Assembly (NCBI GenBank): GCA_035344155.1
Contig: DAORAL010000025.1
Coordinates: 1 to 64,000 of the forward strand
DNA from: UBA1845 sp002338715
GTDB lineage: Bacteria > Planctomycetota > Phycisphaerae > UBA1845
Direction: 5' to 3'
DNA: 64,000 nucleotides
Below the pieces are notes generated by a model that had not been told where the DNA came from, made no database searches, and saw nothing but the letters and a program-made list of their open reading frames with translations. Of the stretch, positions 63,156-64,000 are shown piece after piece; positions within the stretch are counted from its first letter, which is position 1; each line of letters starts with the position of its first letter. Position numbers and translations under genes: made by a program.

Positions 63156-64000
63156 CTAATTGCCCGTAAAGACCTCTTGCATCAACCGAAAATCAGATAG
63201 GTCGATCTTCAAATCCCGATTGCCGTCCATCGACAAACAGGTGTGTCCCTCCGGATACGCCGTCGCAGGCCCCGCTGCGCACAATGCGAAAATATTGAAG
63301 TCGGCCAGATCCACGTCGCCGTCGTCGTCCCAATCGAAGTCCAGCCAAATGGCGCTGAAGTTGTCTGCGAGGGTTCCTTTAATGTTAAGGTCACTGTTGA
63401 AGTACTCGTGGTAACCGATTCCAAACCGACCATGGCTGTACGTCGAATCCATCACGGAGGCAAGGACTTCGTCGTCAACGCTGAAAGTGACAATCGATTC
63501 GCGGCAATCGATTTCAAACCTGCGCCAAGCGGTGGATGGTGCAAAATGCGGCGAGGATTCCAGAAAGTCGGTGAATACGCCATCGACAATGACGCCCGCG
63601 CGAATGCGGCCGTCATTGGAATCGAAGGTCAATGCGTAGCAATTCCCACCGCCCAAAGTCGTGCTGTCGAAGTTGCCGTTGCCATCGTCGCGGGCGAAGA
63701 TGCCCACGCGCTCAAATCCATCAGCCGCCAATTCCGGCCGGTATTCGCAGAGCACCTTGGTCGTAACCGTGTAATTATGATCGCCTGCGCCCCCGACGGA
63801 TACGGTCTCAAACCCGCCGTCGGGATTTAGCACCTGCAGCCCAGCAGGGCCCCCTCCTGTCAATCCGCCGAACAACGTATTGAATCGAAACTTATCATCC
63901 CATGGTAGCGATCGGCCGGGCAGGGAAAACCAATCCACCAGTGGGAATGTCGAGGTCGCGTCCCGTTCGACGAGCATCAGCGAATTGGGCACCGCCCGTT
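63156..64000 (-). CDS. Secreted dockerin-like protein, 5' end beyond the window
   Basis: The C-terminal 280 or so residues of a larger protein; the frame is open to the window edge, so the start lies outside. A beta-rich domain (RVGIFARDDGNGNF, NCYALTFDSNDGRIRAGV, WRRFEIDCRESIVTFSVDD) looks like a concanavalin/LamG-type sugar-binding fold. The end has two calcium loops, DWDDDGDVDLADFNIF and DGNRDLKIDLSDFRLM, of the dockerin type. It is convergent with the sigma-54 regulator, with 49 bases between the stops. Function is unknown but probably extracellular binding or assembly. Confidence 0.82.
   Translation of the reverse strand, partial: RAVPNSLMLVERDATSTFPLVDWFSLPGRSLPWDDKFRFNTLFGGLTGGGPAGLQVLNPDGGFETVSVGGAGDHNYTVTTKVLCEYRPELAADGFERVGIFARDDGNGNFDSTTLGGGNCYALTFDSNDGRIRAGVIVDGVFTDFLESSPHFAPSTAWRRFEIDCRESIVTFSVDDEVLASVMDSTYSHGRFGIGYHEYFNSDLNIKGTLADNFSAIWLDFDWDDDGDVDLADFNIFALCAAGPATAYPEGHTCLSMDGNRDLKIDLSDFRLMQEVFTGN

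Overview
The window looks like a chromosomal segment of a Planctomycetota bacterium, probably Phycisphaerae-like. This is inferred from gene content, with no rRNA to confirm it. The signs are: several large secreted proteins ending in dockerin-like or EF-hand calcium loops; a very large protein of FG-GAP repeats alternating with DCN-type calcium repeats; a PEP-CTERM protein; DUF1573 fused to a thioredoxin domain; a single-chain glycyl-tRNA synthetase; and a heparan-type N-acetyltransferase homologue. GTG and TTG starts are used where a good Shine-Dalgarno supports them. No tRNA, rRNA, CRISPR array, transposase or phage gene was seen.

Layout. 1-12.5 kb is mostly housekeeping: a metallophosphoesterase, a soluble Ser/Thr kinase, a transketolase-transaldolase pair, glycyl-tRNA synthetase, a 4Fe-4S ferredoxin, metK, rnc and a small coiled-coil protein. 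A palindromic repeat occurs three times, two copies forming an inverted pair just upstream of the ferredoxin gene. 13-22.5 kb holds the DUF1573-thioredoxin protein, an OPT transporter with a roughly 300-residue soluble insertion, a membrane acyltransferase and an overlapping GH9 glycosidase-deacetylase pair. 22.6-35 kb is rich in exported proteins: dockerin-like proteins, an 11-heme cytochrome c lipoprotein whose gene carries an in-frame UGA, a tandem rhodanese lipoprotein, a PEP-CTERM protein, a NamZ-like muramidase divergent from a sodium symporter with its small partner, and an M14 carboxypeptidase. 35-39.8 kb is one gene encoding 21 FG-GAP blades in three sets of seven.

40.3-55.1 kb is a signalling island: a CheB-CheR-PAS-kinase-receiver fusion, a Cache-HAMP-PAS kinase, a CheR-PAS kinase, three stand-alone receivers and a receiver-GGDEF-HD protein. 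55-59 kb has a cation efflux protein, an arylsulfotransferase-like protein and an EF-hand protein. 59.2-63.1 kb is a sigma-54 regulator facing a three-gene operon (AhpD-like, SnoaL-like, exported isochorismatase-like), with a -24/-12 promoter readable in the gap. A dockerin-like protein is cut by the right edge.

The most unusual feature is the multiheme cytochrome interrupted by UGA at 24839. The frame stays open on both sides, ten further heme motifs follow, and a hairpin right after the UGA fits the general form of a bacterial SECIS element. Selenocysteine insertion is therefore a serious hypothesis, to be weighed against a point-mutated pseudogene or a sequencing error.
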